Assembly: GCA_016709305.1 (NCBI GenBank) | Contig: JADJNA010000062.1 | Span: 167,001 to 231,000, forward strand | Source of the DNA: Candidatus Villigracilis saccharophilus | GTDB lineage: Bacteria; Chloroflexota; Anaerolineae; Anaerolineales; Villigracilaceae | Direction: 5' to 3' | DNA: 64,000 nt | Part shown: positions 63,600 through 64,000 of the stretch, in pieces | How the letters are laid out: every line of letters begins with the position of its first letter | Position numbering within the stretch: position 1 is the stretch's first letter | Translations under genes and position numbers: made by a program | The notes under the pieces: generated by a model | What the model was told of the DNA's origin: nothing | Database searches by the model: none | The model's input: only the letters and a program-made list of their open reading frames with translations

Positions 63600-64000
63600 C
63601 TATTTATCCAAATAACGGATGGATTTATTTTCATTATCATGATTGTCCGTCTTTGCGGGCATTTCGGACTTGTTGATAATAAATAGATCGTTCTTTGTCT
63701 CAAGGGAATAGGCGCGGGAGATATCCAGAGGGGGGACAGTCTTACGGTCATTAAAGCTTCTTGTCCAATAAATTCCTCCAAATATGAATGCTCCCATCAA
63801 AAAATACCCAATTATCGACTCTAATACAAGCAAACGAATACCAGCATAAAATGTTGCAAAAAGAGCAATTGCCTGCCAGACATAGTACGGAATATTGTAC
63901 TTAAAAATCTTCCTTGAACTTTTTCTCTTTTCGCGTTCGATCTGACGGGCGGGATAATCAAATTCATCGATTAATTCGAATATGATCCTGTCGGCTTCAA
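63600..64000 (-). CDS. membrane protein of unknown function (start cut by window)
   Basis: The frame is open to the right edge. The visible 133 residues run from EADRIIFELIDEFDYPARQ through a basic stretch (EREKRKSSRK) to two membrane helices (YVWQAIALFATFYAGIRLL and IIGYFLMGAFIFGGIYW) and a soluble tail ending SIRYLDK. It is on the same strand as the two SPFH-like genes, 121 bases upstream of the first, and could belong to the same unit. No family is recognised. Confidence 0.6.
   Translation of the reverse strand, partial: EADRIIFELIDEFDYPARQIEREKRKSSRKIFKYNIPYYVWQAIALFATFYAGIRLLVLESIIGYFLMGAFIFGGIYWTRSFNDRKTVPPLDISRAYSLETKNDLFIINKSEMPAKTDNHDNENKSIRYLDK

Noticed and set aside
1..64000. CRISPR arrays, tRNA, rRNA, transposases or phage genes
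   Set aside because: No regular spacer-repeat pattern, tRNA-like T-loop with matching arms, rRNA segment, transposase or integrase motif was seen.

Overview
The window most likely comes from a Chloroflexota bacterium of the class Anaerolineae. This is an inference from gene content: a group 3c hydrogenase joined to a heterodisulfide-reductase-like complex, very large PAS/GAF signalling proteins, a CruF-like carotenoid protein, DUF1684, and a YtxH protein paired with a membrane partner. Base composition is near 50% GC. I see no rRNA, tRNA, CRISPR array, IS element or prophage.

Layout. 1-4.3 kb: a DtxR/MntR-type regulator with a strong palindromic operator, a SIS-domain sugar isomerase, an ATP-grasp ligase, a DinB-like protein and a response regulator. 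4.4-6.5 kb: a secreted 5'-nucleotidase-family phosphohydrolase behind a class I cyclic-di-GMP riboswitch whose 3' end overlaps a terminator. 6.5-11.2 kb: minus-strand housekeeping and membrane genes (hydrolase, hemolysin III/PAQR, methyltransferase, YtxH, Lgt-like). 11.3-13 kb: two paralogous lipoproteins. 13.1-20.1 kb: a complete fatty-acid beta-oxidation operon (TetR regulator, two acyl-CoA dehydrogenases, FadN-like fusion, thiolase, SCP-2 protein). 20.2-23.1 kb: TerC and divergent thrB/thrC. 23.5-31.5 kb: a second c-di-GMP riboswitch ahead of a 2,248-residue hybrid histidine kinase and an HD-GYP c-di-GMP phosphodiesterase. 31.6-35.3 kb: an ECF transporter (fused ATPases, S, T). 35.4-41.3 kb: DUF1684, a membrane protein, dcd, a carotenoid gene and dinG. 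41.7-50.2 kb: hdrCBA-mvhDG-small ORF-mvhA-protease, then a LysR gene interrupted by TGA. 51-52.4 kb: a GPH-type sugar transporter. 52.5-59.1 kb: a diguanylate cyclase followed by a giant PAS/GAF/HD-GYP protein. 59.1-64 kb: SRPBCC protein, psuG, two tandem SPFH-like membrane proteins and a truncated membrane gene.

Two themes link the genes. Cyclic-di-GMP: two riboswitches, one cyclase and two HD-GYP enzymes lie within 55 kb, and one riboswitch heads an operon that encodes a c-di-GMP-degrading enzyme, which implies feedback. Hydrogen metabolism: the hdr-mvh operon encodes every part of an electron-bifurcating hydrogenase/Hdr complex plus its maturation protease.

Four genes (hydrolase, methyltransferase, thrB, HD-GYP giant) become full length only if one base is added or removed at a short homopolymer. 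This may be consensus error in the assembly, so frameshifted genes should be read with that in mind. Short hairpin patches built of repeated words recur in the gaps between genes.
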